DNA of 44,255 nucleotides from Bacillota bacterium (GTDB taxonomy: Bacteria > Bacillota > Clostridia > Saccharofermentanales > DTU023), in assembly GCA_023388605.1 (NCBI GenBank), contig JAEWFX010000004.1, positions 1-44,255 of the forward strand, read 5' to 3'. A program made the translations under genes and the position numbers. The notes under the pieces were generated by a model. The model did not search any database. It was not told where the DNA came from and saw only the letters and a list, made by a program, of their open reading frames with translations. Shown here in pieces: positions 18,727 to 27,760 of the stretch. Position 1 is the stretch's first letter; every line of letters starts with the position of its first letter.

Positions 18727-21078
18727 TTATTTTTGTTCCTGTAATTTCTGCCAAATCTTTTCTGACGAGAGAGGCAGATCACGTACTCTTACACCAGCAT
18801 TATGCAGAGCATTAGCTATGGCCGGTGAAGGAGTATTGATCACAACTTCGCCGATGCTCTTGACACCGAAAGGTCCAGTCGGTTCATAGCTGGATATAAA
18901 ATCGATTCTGATGTTGGGACAGGCACGGCGAGTAGGTATTTTGTACTGCAAGAAGGAATTTTGCAGCATCTTACCCGACTTGCTAAAACTAGTATCTTCG
19001 TACAGTGCCATACCTATGCCTTGTAGAACACCACCTTCAGCTTGCACCCTCACCAGATTTGGATTGATGATGGTACCACAATCTACTTCGCCGACATAGT
19101 CGACGACTTCGACTATGCCAGTAGCGGGATCCAGATCGATTTTGGCACATCCCACCATGAAGGGAGGTGGTGAATACTCACCGCCCCAGCTAGCTTCGAC
19201 GATCAGACGTTCACGATCACCGCAGAGTGAACGTGTGGCCAATTCCTGTAGAGTCAAACTGTCACCAGCAGGTGTAGTAAATTTTTCGCCATCGTAGGAA
19301 ATGTCTTCAGCAGAGAGCCCGTGTTCTTGACCGATGGTACAAGAGCGGTTGCTATCGACGGTCAGTTCGCCATCAAAAGCTTGTTCGCAGCTTCCTTTGC
19401 TGAAATGTTCAGCTACTTCCTCTTTCATGCGTTGTAATAGTTTCTCGGCGCTGAGCTTGACTGCGTTACCTGTAGTATAAGCGGTGGAAGAAGCGTAACT
19501 GCCTGGATCGTAGGGAGATACATCTGTATCGACACCTTGAACAGCGATGCGATCACAAGTGGTCTGCAGAACCTCCGAAGCGATCTGAGCCAAAGAGGTA
19601 TCGCTGCCTGTTCCCATATCCGTCGATCCGATCAAGAGACGGAAATTGCCGCCGTCTTCGAGCATGATACGAGCCGAAGCAGTGTCGACGTTGGAGATGC
19701 CTGAACCTTGCAGTGTCATGGCACAGCCGACAGCTTCGATATGTCCATTAGGTAGGGTACGACAGGGGTAGATCTCATCCCAGCCGATTTTCTCTCGAGC
19801 CGATGCCAATAACTGATCTAGTACGCAGCTACTATTTGGTTCATTCAAAGTGTGTAGCCATTGACCTTGTTCCACAGCATTGATTTGACGTAGAGTCAGC
19901 GGATCTATGCCCAGTTCGTGAGCTAGTTCGTCCACACAACTTTCCAGTGCAAAAGTACCTTGAGTAGCACCATAACCGCGATAGGCTCCATTGGGACAGC
20001 GATTGGTGTAGACCACATCGAAGCTGAAGCGATAGGCTTCTTGCTTACCGTATAAAGGTATGGTCTTATCGCCTGACAAGCCCACTGTTGTCGGTCCATG
20101 TTCACCGTAAGCACCGGTGTTAGAGAGGGTGTATATCTCGATGGCACGGATAGTACCATCTCGCATAGCTCCGAGTTTGACGCGTATATGCATGGGGTGG
20201 CGAGGTGAACCAGCGATGGTGGTCTCAGTGCGTGAGAAGATAATTTTGGCAGGTCTTCCCGTCATATGGGTGACAAAGGCGGGGTACATCTCGCAGACAC
20301 CTGTTTGCTTAGCACCAAAGCCGCCACCTATACGTGGTTTGATAACACGCACCTGGTGTAGAGGTAGTCCTAGTGCACTGGCCAGAGTACGGCGGATATG
20401 GAAAGGTATCTGAGTGGAACTCAGACAAGTGAGATGGCCTTTTTCATCTAACCATGTGGCTGCACGGAAGGTCTCCATCATCTGTTGATGATTGGCGATG
20501 GTCTTGTATTCACGCTCGATGACGTGATCGCAACTATTGAAAACACCTTTTAGATCGCCAAAAGTTTTGTCTCCATGAGCTACTAGATTGCGTTTGACAT
20601 CGTAGCCCATGTCGACATCTGCGTTCCAATCTTCTTCTGGATGAATGAGTATGGGATTATCCAGAGCATCTTCAGGTTCGAGAACGTGCTCGAGTACACG
20701 GTATTCAACTTTGAGTAACTGCAGAGCTTTATCGACTGCTACTTCATCGACACCAGCTACTATAGCCACGGGATCACCGACGAAACGCGCCCAGCGGTCT
20801 AGTATGCGTCGGTCATTAGGTGATGGCCTGGGGAAAGTCTGACCTGCGATGTTGAAGCGTGTCTCCGGTGTATCTTCATGGCTGTAGATGCCGATAATGC
20901 CAGGCACTTTGAGTGCTCGTTCCTTGTCCACTGCTATGACTTCAGCAAAGGCATGTGGAGAACGCAGCAATTTTACGATCAAACAATTATCAGGAGCTAG
21001 GTCATCAGTGTAGATGGGCTTACCGCTGAGAATGGCAGCAGAATCTGTTTTGGGTATGGCTTTGTTAAAATCGCTCAT
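18727..21078 (-). CDS. Molybdenum-binding subunit of a xanthine dehydrogenase-family hydroxylase
   Basis: Large subunit of a molybdenum hydroxylase, which adds oxygen from water to a heterocycle or aldehyde. It has 783 residues with family wording throughout: SGKPIYTDD near the start, IGGGFGAKQ, NGAYRGYGATQG, GSTDMGTGSD and VDCGTIINPNLVRVQAEGG. GVKSIGEVVIN near the end carries the catalytic glutamate. It is the last of three minus-strand genes (FAD, 2Fe-2S, Mo) and overlaps the 2Fe-2S gene by ATGA, with GGAGG just before its ATG. The substrate (purine, nicotinate or aldehyde) cannot be decided, and no molybdenum cofactor gene is in the window. Confidence 0.92.
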   Translation of the reverse strand: MSDFNKAIPKTDSAAILSGKPIYTDDLAPDNCLIVKLLRSPHAFAEVIAVDKERALKVPGIIGIYSHEDTPETRFNIAGQTFPRPSPNDRRILDRWARFVGDPVAIVAGVDEVAVDKALQLLKVEYRVLEHVLEPEDALDNPILIHPEEDWNADVDMGYDVKRNLVAHGDKTFGDLKGVFNSCDHVIEREYKTIANHQQMMETFRAATWLDEKGHLTCLSSTQIPFHIRRTLASALGLPLHQVRVIKPRIGGGFGAKQTGVCEMYPAFVTHMTGRPAKIIFSRTETTIAGSPRHPMHIRVKLGAMRDGTIRAIEIYTLSNTGAYGEHGPTTVGLSGDKTIPLYGKQEAYRFSFDVVYTNRCPNGAYRGYGATQGTFALESCVDELAHELGIDPLTLRQINAVEQGQWLHTLNEPNSSCVLDQLLASAREKIGWDEIYPCRTLPNGHIEAVGCAMTLQGSGISNVDTASARIMLEDGGNFRLLIGSTDMGTGSDTSLAQIASEVLQTTCDRIAVQGVDTDVSPYDPGSYASSTAYTTGNAVKLSAEKLLQRMKEEVAEHFSKGSCEQAFDGELTVDSNRSCTIGQEHGLSAEDISYDGEKFTTPAGDSLTLQELATRSLCGDRERLIVEASWGGEYSPPPFMVGCAKIDLDPATGIVEVVDYVGEVDCGTIINPNLVRVQAEGGVLQGIGMALYEDTSFSKSGKMLQNSFLQYKIPTRRACPNIRIDFISSYEPTGPFGVKSIGEVVINTPSPAIANALHNAGVRVRDLPLSSEKIWQKLQEQK

Positions 21079-21578
21079 GCTCTTCCTCCGTCTTTGATCA
21101 GCTCTTGGTAACGTTGCTCCAAAACTCTGAGAATACCGCGTGATTGAGATACATAGCCGGTACAGCGACAGAGGTTGCCGAGCAGGTAGTTATTGACGTA
21201 TTCGAGGGTGAGCATTTCTGGACGCGGATCTGCTTCTAATTCTCGCAAGAGAGATGCTGTAGCTACCAAGATGCCTGGATTGCAAAAGCCACATTGATCA
21301 GCACCTTGATTGGCGAGTTCATGGCGTAGAGCAGTGGTGATCTCGAGTAGATTTTCCAGTGTCTCTACGTTTTTGCCAGCACAGCGATAAGTTGGAGTTG
21401 AACAGGCGAGCACTAGCTTGCCGTCAACTAAGACAGAACAAGCACCGCAATTAGAAGTGTCACAGCCGCGTTTGACGCTCTTATATCCGTGTCTACGCAC
21501 AAAATCGATGAGCATTTCATCGGGTCGGATAAAATCTTCGTAAGTGATATGGTTGAGAGTTAATTTAACTGGGATCAC
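21075..21578 (-). CDS. 2Fe-2S subunit of the molybdenum hydroxylase
   Basis: Small electron-transfer subunit of 167 residues. The plant-ferredoxin-like cluster uses CDTSNCGAC and the later cysteine in LVLAC; the second cluster uses CGFCNPG and CRCTGY. This is the standard layout of xanthine dehydrogenase and CO dehydrogenase small subunits. The start is GTG, preceded by GAGGAG that overlaps the end of the FAD gene three bases away. Confidence 0.94.
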   Translation of the reverse strand: MIPVKLTLNHITYEDFIRPDEMLIDFVRRHGYKSVKRGCDTSNCGACSVLVDGKLVLACSTPTYRCAGKNVETLENLLEITTALRHELANQGADQCGFCNPGILVATASLLRELEADPRPEMLTLEYVNNYLLGNLCRCTGYVSQSRGILRVLEQRYQELIKDGGRA

Positions 21579-21581
21579 GTT

Positions 21582-22379
21582 CTATCTCCTCTCATATTCA
21601 TTGAGGGCATCGTCGAGCATGACAGTGAAAAGTTGTCGACGATACTCGGCTGAAGCACGCAGATTATCTGCCCAAGTGAATTGATCAGCGAGAGAGGCGA
21701 GGGCTTCTAGTCTTTGTTCACGGCTGCTCGCTGAACGCCAAGCTTCGATATCAGTATCATTCAAGGTTATCTGATAGGCGATACTAGGACGTGCTCCACA
21801 GGTGAGGGTGAGTTTATGTCCGTGTTCTACCAAACATAAGTTAAGCAAGGGCAGATCACCAGCTTCAGCTCGTTGACAACGGTAGATGACTCGTTGTTCT
21901 CGAATGGGGACAGACAAACCCTTCACCACGCAACGTTCGCGTTTGGCTGTGGCGAATTCGCTTAATTTTTGGGGTTCTTGATCGAGCAACAATACGCTGG
22001 CATCTAGGGCACAGAACAGTGTGTAGATGTCTGAGAATCCGGCGCGCAGAGCGACGCTACCACCTACAGAAGCTCCGTTGCGGAAGGCGGGCCCGACAAT
22101 GTCACGCATAGCTTGGGCGACGACTCCACCAGTCAGCCGATGAAGATCGTAGTTCTGTTCGAGGTCACGTAGACTCGCCATAGCTCCGATCGTGATCTTT
22201 TCCTCATCTGCAGTTATGGCGTCCCAATGTAGTTCTTTGAGATCGATTCCTTGCCTGATGGTGCCACGTCCTAATTTGAGCCACATCAAGCCACCGAGAA
22301 TGGTACTGGACCGTTTTTTTGCCAACGCTGATAGTTCAGTTTCATTCGTTGGACAAACAACATCATGCATCGTGTACAT
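21582..22379 (-). CDS. FAD-binding subunit of the molybdenum hydroxylase
   Basis: Medium subunit that passes electrons from the iron-sulfur clusters to an acceptor. It has 265 residues, shorter than most (about 285-300). STILGGLMWLKLGRG near residue 24 is the FAD pyrophosphate loop region and IGAMASLRDLE and FRNGASVGGSVAL match the second FAD contact. AAGGAG lies upstream of the ATG. It is the first gene of the three, so their promoter should lie in 22380-22518, where I see no convincing boxes. Confidence 0.88.
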   Translation of the reverse strand: MYTMHDVVCPTNETELSALAKKRSSTILGGLMWLKLGRGTIRQGIDLKELHWDAITADEEKITIGAMASLRDLEQNYDLHRLTGGVVAQAMRDIVGPAFRNGASVGGSVALRAGFSDIYTLFCALDASVLLLDQEPQKLSEFATAKRERCVVKGLSVPIREQRVIYRCQRAEAGDLPLLNLCLVEHGHKLTLTCGARPSIAYQITLNDTDIEAWRSASSREQRLEALASLADQFTWADNLRASAEYRRQLFTVMLDDALNEYERR

Positions 22380-22505
22380 AGTCTCTCCTTACAAATGATG
22401 CTATTACACTTATGCAAAAGAACAAGCTTATCTTAACAGATCTCTGCAAAAAGCCAAATAATATTATCGATATGGTAGCTGACGATAAAATCAGTGGCGC
22501 TTATG

Positions 22506-22518
22506 TATAATTGAAGGC
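22506..22518 (+). promoter_or_regulatory. TATAAT box seven bases before an ATG, possible leaderless promoter
   Basis: A perfect TATAAT lies at 22506-22511 and the ABC transporter ATG is at 22519, so transcription would begin at or within a base or two of the start codon. No good -35 box is seen at the right distance. AAGG at 22514-22517 is too close to the ATG to serve as a normal ribosome binding site. Confidence 0.5.
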
Positions 22519-24315
22519 ATGGGTATCAATGCAGTTATCAATTTTTTACGACCCTATCGTCGTCGTCTGATCATCGGGCCAGCTTTCAAGTTCACAGAAG
22601 CCGTCCTGGAATTAGCTGTACCTCTATTGATTGCCCAGATGATAAATCGTGGTGTGAGAGCTGGTGATTGGCCAGTGATCTACTACTATGGCTTTCTCAG
22701 CCTGCTCTTAGCGGTGCTCGGCTGGATCAGCGCCTTGATCTGCCAATATAATGCGGCTATTGCATCGCAGAGTTATGGAACAGATCTACGTGATCACTTA
22801 TTAGAACATATACTCAAATTGCCCACAGCTACAGTTGAATCACTGGGTTCTTCGACTTTGTCAGTCAGACTGACCTCCGACGTCATGACCTTACAGGAAG
22901 CCGTAGCCATGTTGATACGCCTGGTGGTACGTGCACCTTTTCTCGCCATCGGCAGTTTGGTGATGGCGTTTTACTTGAGCTGGCGACTAGCACTAGTTTT
23001 TCTAGTGGCTCTGTTATTTTTTGTCTGCTTACTCTATGTTGTTATGTCACGTATGTTGCCCGGCTATCGACAGGTACAGCGGCAGACAGATGGGCTGATC
23101 GGTCAATTATTAGATTTTCTCAACGCCATTCAAGTTGTACGTGCCCTGACCAATGAAGAGATGATGCAGACACAGTTTGAGTTGAAGTCTGAAGATATAG
23201 CTCGTGCCCAGAAGAGGATCAGCAGATTGTCTTCTCTATTCAATCCTCTGACAGCATTGATTTTGAACGGTGCCACGGTCTGCATTCTCTATTTGTCTGG
23301 TGCTGAGCTTAGGAGTTCACGTATTGAAATCGGCGATCTAGTCGCTTTTGTCAACTATCTCAGCATGATGTTGTTGGCACTTTCTGTAGTGGCGAATCTC
23401 GTCATTTTATACACCAAAGCATATTCATCTGCCCTACGGATTGCAGAGGTTTTGGCTTTGCCAGAAGAGGTAGATCACTCTATCCTTCAACAAAATAACG
23501 GTGCACCATCTCTTGAGCCTGTTTCTAAAGCGATGTCTGCTAAACGAATGGACATGACGACATCTGAAAATGCTGTTACTTTCTCAGCGGTAGATTTCAG
23601 CTATCACAGCGAGGCGGGGAGCTATATCACCGACATGAATTGGCAGTTGCCACGTAGACAGCATCTAGGAATTATCGGTGCCACTGGTTCAGGCAAATCG
23701 ACTGTCGCTAATCTCATTCAGAGACTCTACAACATACAAGCAGGCGAGATCAGTCTCTATGGGCGAACACTCAGCAGTTTTAGTGAAGAGGATTTATTGC
23801 ATACAGTACATGTGGTGCCGCAAGAAGCGATTTTGTTTAAAGGAAGTTTGCGTGAGAATCTCACTTGTGGTCTGAGTAAAGTAGAGGACGATCAGATTTG
23901 GCGGGCTCTAGAAATAGCGCAGGCAGCGGAATTCGTCAGCGAGTTAACTGAAAAATTAGATAGCCCGGTGCAACGTGGCGGTAAAAATTTTTCGGGCGGT
24001 CAACGTCAACGTCTATGTCTAGCACGTGGAATTATACGTCAGCCACGCCTGTTGATCTTAGATGATGCGACCTCAGCTCTCGACTATGCTACCGATGCAT
24101 GTCTATGGCAGGCGCTGACTAGTTTGCTGAAATCAGACAACAGTCTGATTGAGCAATTGATCATCATCAGTCAGCGAGTGCATACGGTACGTCGTTGTGA
24201 TCGCATCATGGTTTTGGATCAGGGTCGTGTTGAGGGCTGGGGCACACACCGAGAACTCCTCGCCAATCCGATCTATAGAGATATTGTCGCATCGCAGGCC
24301 GAGGTGGAGAGATAA
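22519..24315 (+). CDS. ABC exporter half with a degenerate ATP site
   Basis: One half of a heterodimeric ABC exporter: an N-terminal six-helix membrane domain (to about residue 310) and a C-terminal ATPase domain. Walker A is GATGSGKS at 387-394, the signature FSGGQ at 491-495 is canonical, but Walker B ends in DD (D515, D516), so the catalytic glutamate is aspartate, and the switch histidine is Q552. This is the pattern of TM287-type subunits, where the site formed with the partner's degenerate signature hydrolyses poorly. Family members export drugs, peptides or lipids; substrate unknown. The start agrees with typical N-termini (FLRPYRRR). It overlaps the partner gene by one base. Confidence 0.92.
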   Translation: MGINAVINFLRPYRRRLIIGPAFKFTEAVLELAVPLLIAQMINRGVRAGDWPVIYYYGFLSLLLAVLGWISALICQYNAAIASQSYGTDLRDHLLEHILKLPTATVESLGSSTLSVRLTSDVMTLQEAVAMLIRLVVRAPFLAIGSLVMAFYLSWRLALVFLVALLFFVCLLYVVMSRMLPGYRQVQRQTDGLIGQLLDFLNAIQVVRALTNEEMMQTQFELKSEDIARAQKRISRLSSLFNPLTALILNGATVCILYLSGAELRSSRIEIGDLVAFVNYLSMMLLALSVVANLVILYTKAYSSALRIAEVLALPEEVDHSILQQNNGAPSLEPVSKAMSAKRMDMTTSENAVTFSAVDFSYHSEAGSYITDMNWQLPRRQHLGIIGATGSGKSTVANLIQRLYNIQAGEISLYGRTLSSFSEEDLLHTVHVVPQEAILFKGSLRENLTCGLSKVEDDQIWRALEIAQAAEFVSELTEKLDSPVQRGGKNFSGGQRQRLCLARGIIRQPRLLILDDATSALDYATDACLWQALTSLLKSDNSLIEQLIIISQRVHTVRRCDRIMVLDQGRVEGWGTHRELLANPIYRDIVASQAEVER

Positions 24316-26033
24316 TGAGCAGATTGTATAAATACATCAAGACTGAACCTTGGTTGTTAGTCCAAATTATTGTCGGCTCCCTGATCGGTAATATCTGTTT
24401 GTTGTTAGGTCCGAAATTGATCGGGCGTGCTATAGACTATCTAGCTCTCAAAGCAGGCGTGATCGATACTAATTTCCTCAAACTTTTGGTGTCGATGACT
24501 GCAGTCTTCGTCGTGGCGGTGATATGTCGTCGTCTAGCATTATGTCAATCAGGTTTTCTCTCCGCTAATCTGATCCAAAAATTACGTTGTGATACCTATC
24601 GCCAATTACAGTTATTGCCTCTGAGTTTTTTCTATGGACGTGATCATGGAGATATCAGCAGTCTGCTAGCTACTGATATCGATCAAATCAATGACGGTCT
24701 GGTGCTGGGTCTCCCTCAGCTCTTTTCGGGAGTGGTCACTCTGCTCGGCTCTCTCTACCTGATGGCTAGTATCGATCTGTATACAACCGTCTTGCTTGTG
24801 GTATTGACTCCGCTCAGCTTTTTGGTTTCCTCTGTGATCGCCAAGAGATCACGTCAACAATATCTCTTAGAATCCCAGACGCGAGGCGAGCTCAATGGTC
24901 TCGCAGAGGAGTTGATCTCCAATCACAGTTTAGTGCGCGCTCTGACAGCTAAAACTGCCAGTATCGAGGATTACGCTCTGCTCAACCGTCGACTCTACAC
25001 TTGTGGCAGAGCGGCACAGTTCTATTCTTCCTTGACTAATCCCTGTACTCGTCTGGTCAATGCCGTAGCTTACATCTTGATCGGAGTTTTAGCTAGTTAC
25101 TTAGCTTTACATCAACGTATTTCGGTAGGCGCCATAGCCAGCTTGTTAGCGTATGCCCACCAATTTTCGCAGCCTATCAATGAGATCACCTCGATCACCA
25201 CGAAGTTGCAAGCAGCTGTCGCATCTACCGAACGCATCTCGGAAATTCTAGATTTACCGACAGAAGATCTGCATAGCGGTACAGAGTTGACGGTCAGATC
25301 TGGTCATGTACAGTTTCAAGACGTTGATTTTTCTTACCAACCTGACAAACCATTGATCGATAATTTGAATCTGACTATAGAGCCTGGACAACGTATCGCT
25401 ATAGTGGGGCCGACAGGAGCTGGTAAGACTACCTTGGTAAACCTCTTGTTGCGTTTCTATGAGCCTACAGCCGGACGTATCCTGATCGACGGTCAAGATA
25501 TCGCAGAGGTCAGTCGTTACAGTCTGCGTCAACAAGTCGGGATGGTCCTACAAGATATTCGCTTATTCAAGCTCAGCATCTTTGAAAACATAGCTTGTGC
25601 CAAGCCTGGAGCGACTCTAGCAGAAGTACAAGAGTGTTGTCGTCGTATCGGTGCTGATGAATTTATACGTCGTCTGCCGAACGGATATGACACTGTGTAC
25701 GGAGAAGGTTGTAGTCTATCTCGTGGTCAGGAGCAATTGTTGTCTTTAGCACGTGTGGTACTACAGGATCCACCCATCTTGATCCTCGATGAAGCGACAT
25801 CCAATATAGATACCCGTACGGAATTAATAGTACAGCGTGTTTTTACAGAAATTATGCAAAACAAAACCGGCTTTATAATCGCTCATCGTCTGTCGACGGT
25901 GACAGATGCTGACTTGATATTAGTCATGCAAGCTGGCGATATTGTCGAAGCCGGTTCCTTCGCCGAATTAAACAAAGGCGATACCTTGTTCAGCAAACTC
26001 TATCAGAGTCAATTCCTCGGCCAGCAATTATAG
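24315..26033 (+). CDS. ABC exporter half with the catalytic ATP site
   Basis: Partner of the preceding gene, 572 residues with the same layout. Walker A is GPTGAGKT at 365-372, Walker B ends DE (D492, E493) and the switch histidine H524 is present. The signature is LSRGQ (468-472), with arginine replacing a glycine. Together the two subunits make one competent and one degenerate nucleotide site, as in TM287/288 and BmrCD. The TAATG overlap of one base suggests equal, coupled synthesis. Only 21 bases separate it from the convergent peptidase gene, and I see no clear hairpin there. Confidence 0.92.
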   Translation: MSRLYKYIKTEPWLLVQIIVGSLIGNICLLLGPKLIGRAIDYLALKAGVIDTNFLKLLVSMTAVFVVAVICRRLALCQSGFLSANLIQKLRCDTYRQLQLLPLSFFYGRDHGDISSLLATDIDQINDGLVLGLPQLFSGVVTLLGSLYLMASIDLYTTVLLVVLTPLSFLVSSVIAKRSRQQYLLESQTRGELNGLAEELISNHSLVRALTAKTASIEDYALLNRRLYTCGRAAQFYSSLTNPCTRLVNAVAYILIGVLASYLALHQRISVGAIASLLAYAHQFSQPINEITSITTKLQAAVASTERISEILDLPTEDLHSGTELTVRSGHVQFQDVDFSYQPDKPLIDNLNLTIEPGQRIAIVGPTGAGKTTLVNLLLRFYEPTAGRILIDGQDIAEVSRYSLRQQVGMVLQDIRLFKLSIFENIACAKPGATLAEVQECCRRIGADEFIRRLPNGYDTVYGEGCSLSRGQEQLLSLARVVLQDPPILILDEATSNIDTRTELIVQRVFTEIMQNKTGFIIAHRLSTVTDADLILVMQAGDIVEAGSFAELNKGDTLFSKLYQSQFLGQQL

Positions 26034-26054
26034 CTGGCACAAGGATTTTCCCGT

Positions 26055-27743
26055 TTAGAAAAATTTAGTTTGTTTTAAGTATTCAAAAGCAGGTGTGATG
26101 CTATCCTTGACGGTGCCGTCTACAAAAGGATTACTGAGTCCTGCACGCTTCATCAGCTCGGTGAAAGGATATTTGCCGCCTAATTTACAGAGAGCGAGAT
26201 ATTCCTGCCAGCATTTAGCGTGATCTTGTTGCGACTTATTGAAGAACTGGAAGGCACAGACTTGAGCTAATGTGTAGTCAATGTAGTAGAAGGGATTTAA
26301 GAAAATGTGTTGTTGACGCACCCAGAAGTTACCGCGCTCCAGGTAATCATTGCCTGCATAGTCGCGGTGCGGCAAGTAGATCTCTTCAATTTTGTGCCAC
26401 TGTTGTTTGCGTTCAGTGGGAGTAGCCTCAGGATGTGTGTAGACCCATTCTTGGAATTCGTCCACGGCTACACCATAGGGCAGGAAGCAGATACTGTTAG
26501 CGAGATGTGCGAATTTAAATTTTTCGATATCTTCGCCGAAGAAGCTCTCCATCCAAGGCCAGGTGATGAATTCCATACTCATCGAGTGAATTTCACAAGC
26601 TTCAAAAGTTGGGAAACGATAGTCGGGGACAGGGGATTTGATGCACAGGTAGCTCTGGAAAGCGTGGCCGGCTTCATGGGTTAAAACCTCAACATCGTGC
26701 TGAGAACCGTTGAAATTAGAGAAGATGAAGGGCATCTGCATACCGTCTAGACCGATGCAGAAACCACCGCCTGCTTTGTTTTTACGGGCGACTAAATCGA
26801 GGTATTCGCCTTCGATCATCTTGTCGAAAAATTCTTTGGTTTCAGGAGATAACTCTGAGTACATCTTTTGAGCCTTATCGATAATCCATTGTGGATCGCC
26901 TTTGGGTGTGGCGTTACCGTCTGAGAAGATGATGCTCTCGTCATAGAAGGTCAGCTGGTCGAGGCCGAGACGTCGGCGTTGGCTCTCGTAAATTTCGTTG
27001 GCCATAGGCACGACATTATCGCGGATCTGTCGGCGATAGTTCGCGACGTCTTTGGGAGTATAGTCTGTACGACACAGATGGTCATAGGCACATTGAACAT
27101 AATTGTCATAGCCGAGTTTTTTCGCCTGACGATGACGTATTTTGACCATTTCGTCATAGATGCGATCGAACTCAGCCTCGTTGTCAGCGTAGAATTTGCT
27201 GACAGCATCGATGGCGGCGCGGCGTACTTTGGGATCAGTATCATGGGTATAGGGAGTGATCTGAGTGAGCGTCAGCTGTTTGCCGTCAAAATCGAGCAGT
27301 GCTTTGGCTTTGAGAGCAGTGTACTCAGTTCCTAATTTCTCTTGTTCAGTCATCTCGCCTTTGATCGCCTCATTGAAAGAGCGAGCACGGCACTCGATCA
27401 GATTGAAGAGATGTGATCCCAATTCTTTTTCGAGTTCATCCCGATAAGGAGATTTAACTAATTGCTCTTCGAATGCATTGTTGGATTGAATGAAGTCTGG
27501 AATGTTCTCATCGAAAAAGTCTTGTTCGGAGCGATAGAATTCATCAGCGGTATTGCCGCGTGAGCGCGTGACCACATAGGCAGAAGCAGTGCCGATTTCG
27601 TCAGTGATCTCAACTACTTGGTGATAAATATTCAATTGCTCTTTGGCACTCTCACACTCAGACAATTTGGCAGTGAGTTGATCGATTTTCGCGTTGTACT
27701 CGGCGATGGGAGGTCTTTGATATTGGTATTCTGTATATTTCAT
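26055..27743 (-). CDS. M3-family oligoendopeptidase
   Basis: Zinc metallopeptidase of the thimet/PepF group that cleaves short peptides in the cytoplasm. It has 562 residues. The zinc motif THEAGHAF places H356, E357 and H360, and FEACEIHSMSME about 25 residues later supplies the third zinc ligand. It has no signal peptide. AAAGGA lies upstream of the ATG. It is the last gene after gltX and glnS on the minus strand, 17 bases after glnS; a functional link to the synthetases is not obvious. Confidence 0.92.
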   Translation of the reverse strand: MKYTEYQYQRPPIAEYNAKIDQLTAKLSECESAKEQLNIYHQVVEITDEIGTASAYVVTRSRGNTADEFYRSEQDFFDENIPDFIQSNNAFEEQLVKSPYRDELEKELGSHLFNLIECRARSFNEAIKGEMTEQEKLGTEYTALKAKALLDFDGKQLTLTQITPYTHDTDPKVRRAAIDAVSKFYADNEAEFDRIYDEMVKIRHRQAKKLGYDNYVQCAYDHLCRTDYTPKDVANYRRQIRDNVVPMANEIYESQRRRLGLDQLTFYDESIIFSDGNATPKGDPQWIIDKAQKMYSELSPETKEFFDKMIEGEYLDLVARKNKAGGGFCIGLDGMQMPFIFSNFNGSQHDVEVLTHEAGHAFQSYLCIKSPVPDYRFPTFEACEIHSMSMEFITWPWMESFFGEDIEKFKFAHLANSICFLPYGVAVDEFQEWVYTHPEATPTERKQQWHKIEEIYLPHRDYAGNDYLERGNFWVRQQHIFLNPFYYIDYTLAQVCAFQFFNKSQQDHAKCWQEYLALCKLGGKYPFTELMKRAGLSNPFVDGTVKDSITPAFEYLKQTKFF

Positions 27744-27760
27744 ATCGTATCCTTTCTCGA

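Noticed and set aside
18727..22379. Assigning the molybdenum hydroxylase to xanthine specifically
   Set aside because: The visible motifs are shared by nicotinate, aldehyde and purine hydroxylases, and no purine catabolic genes are adjacent.
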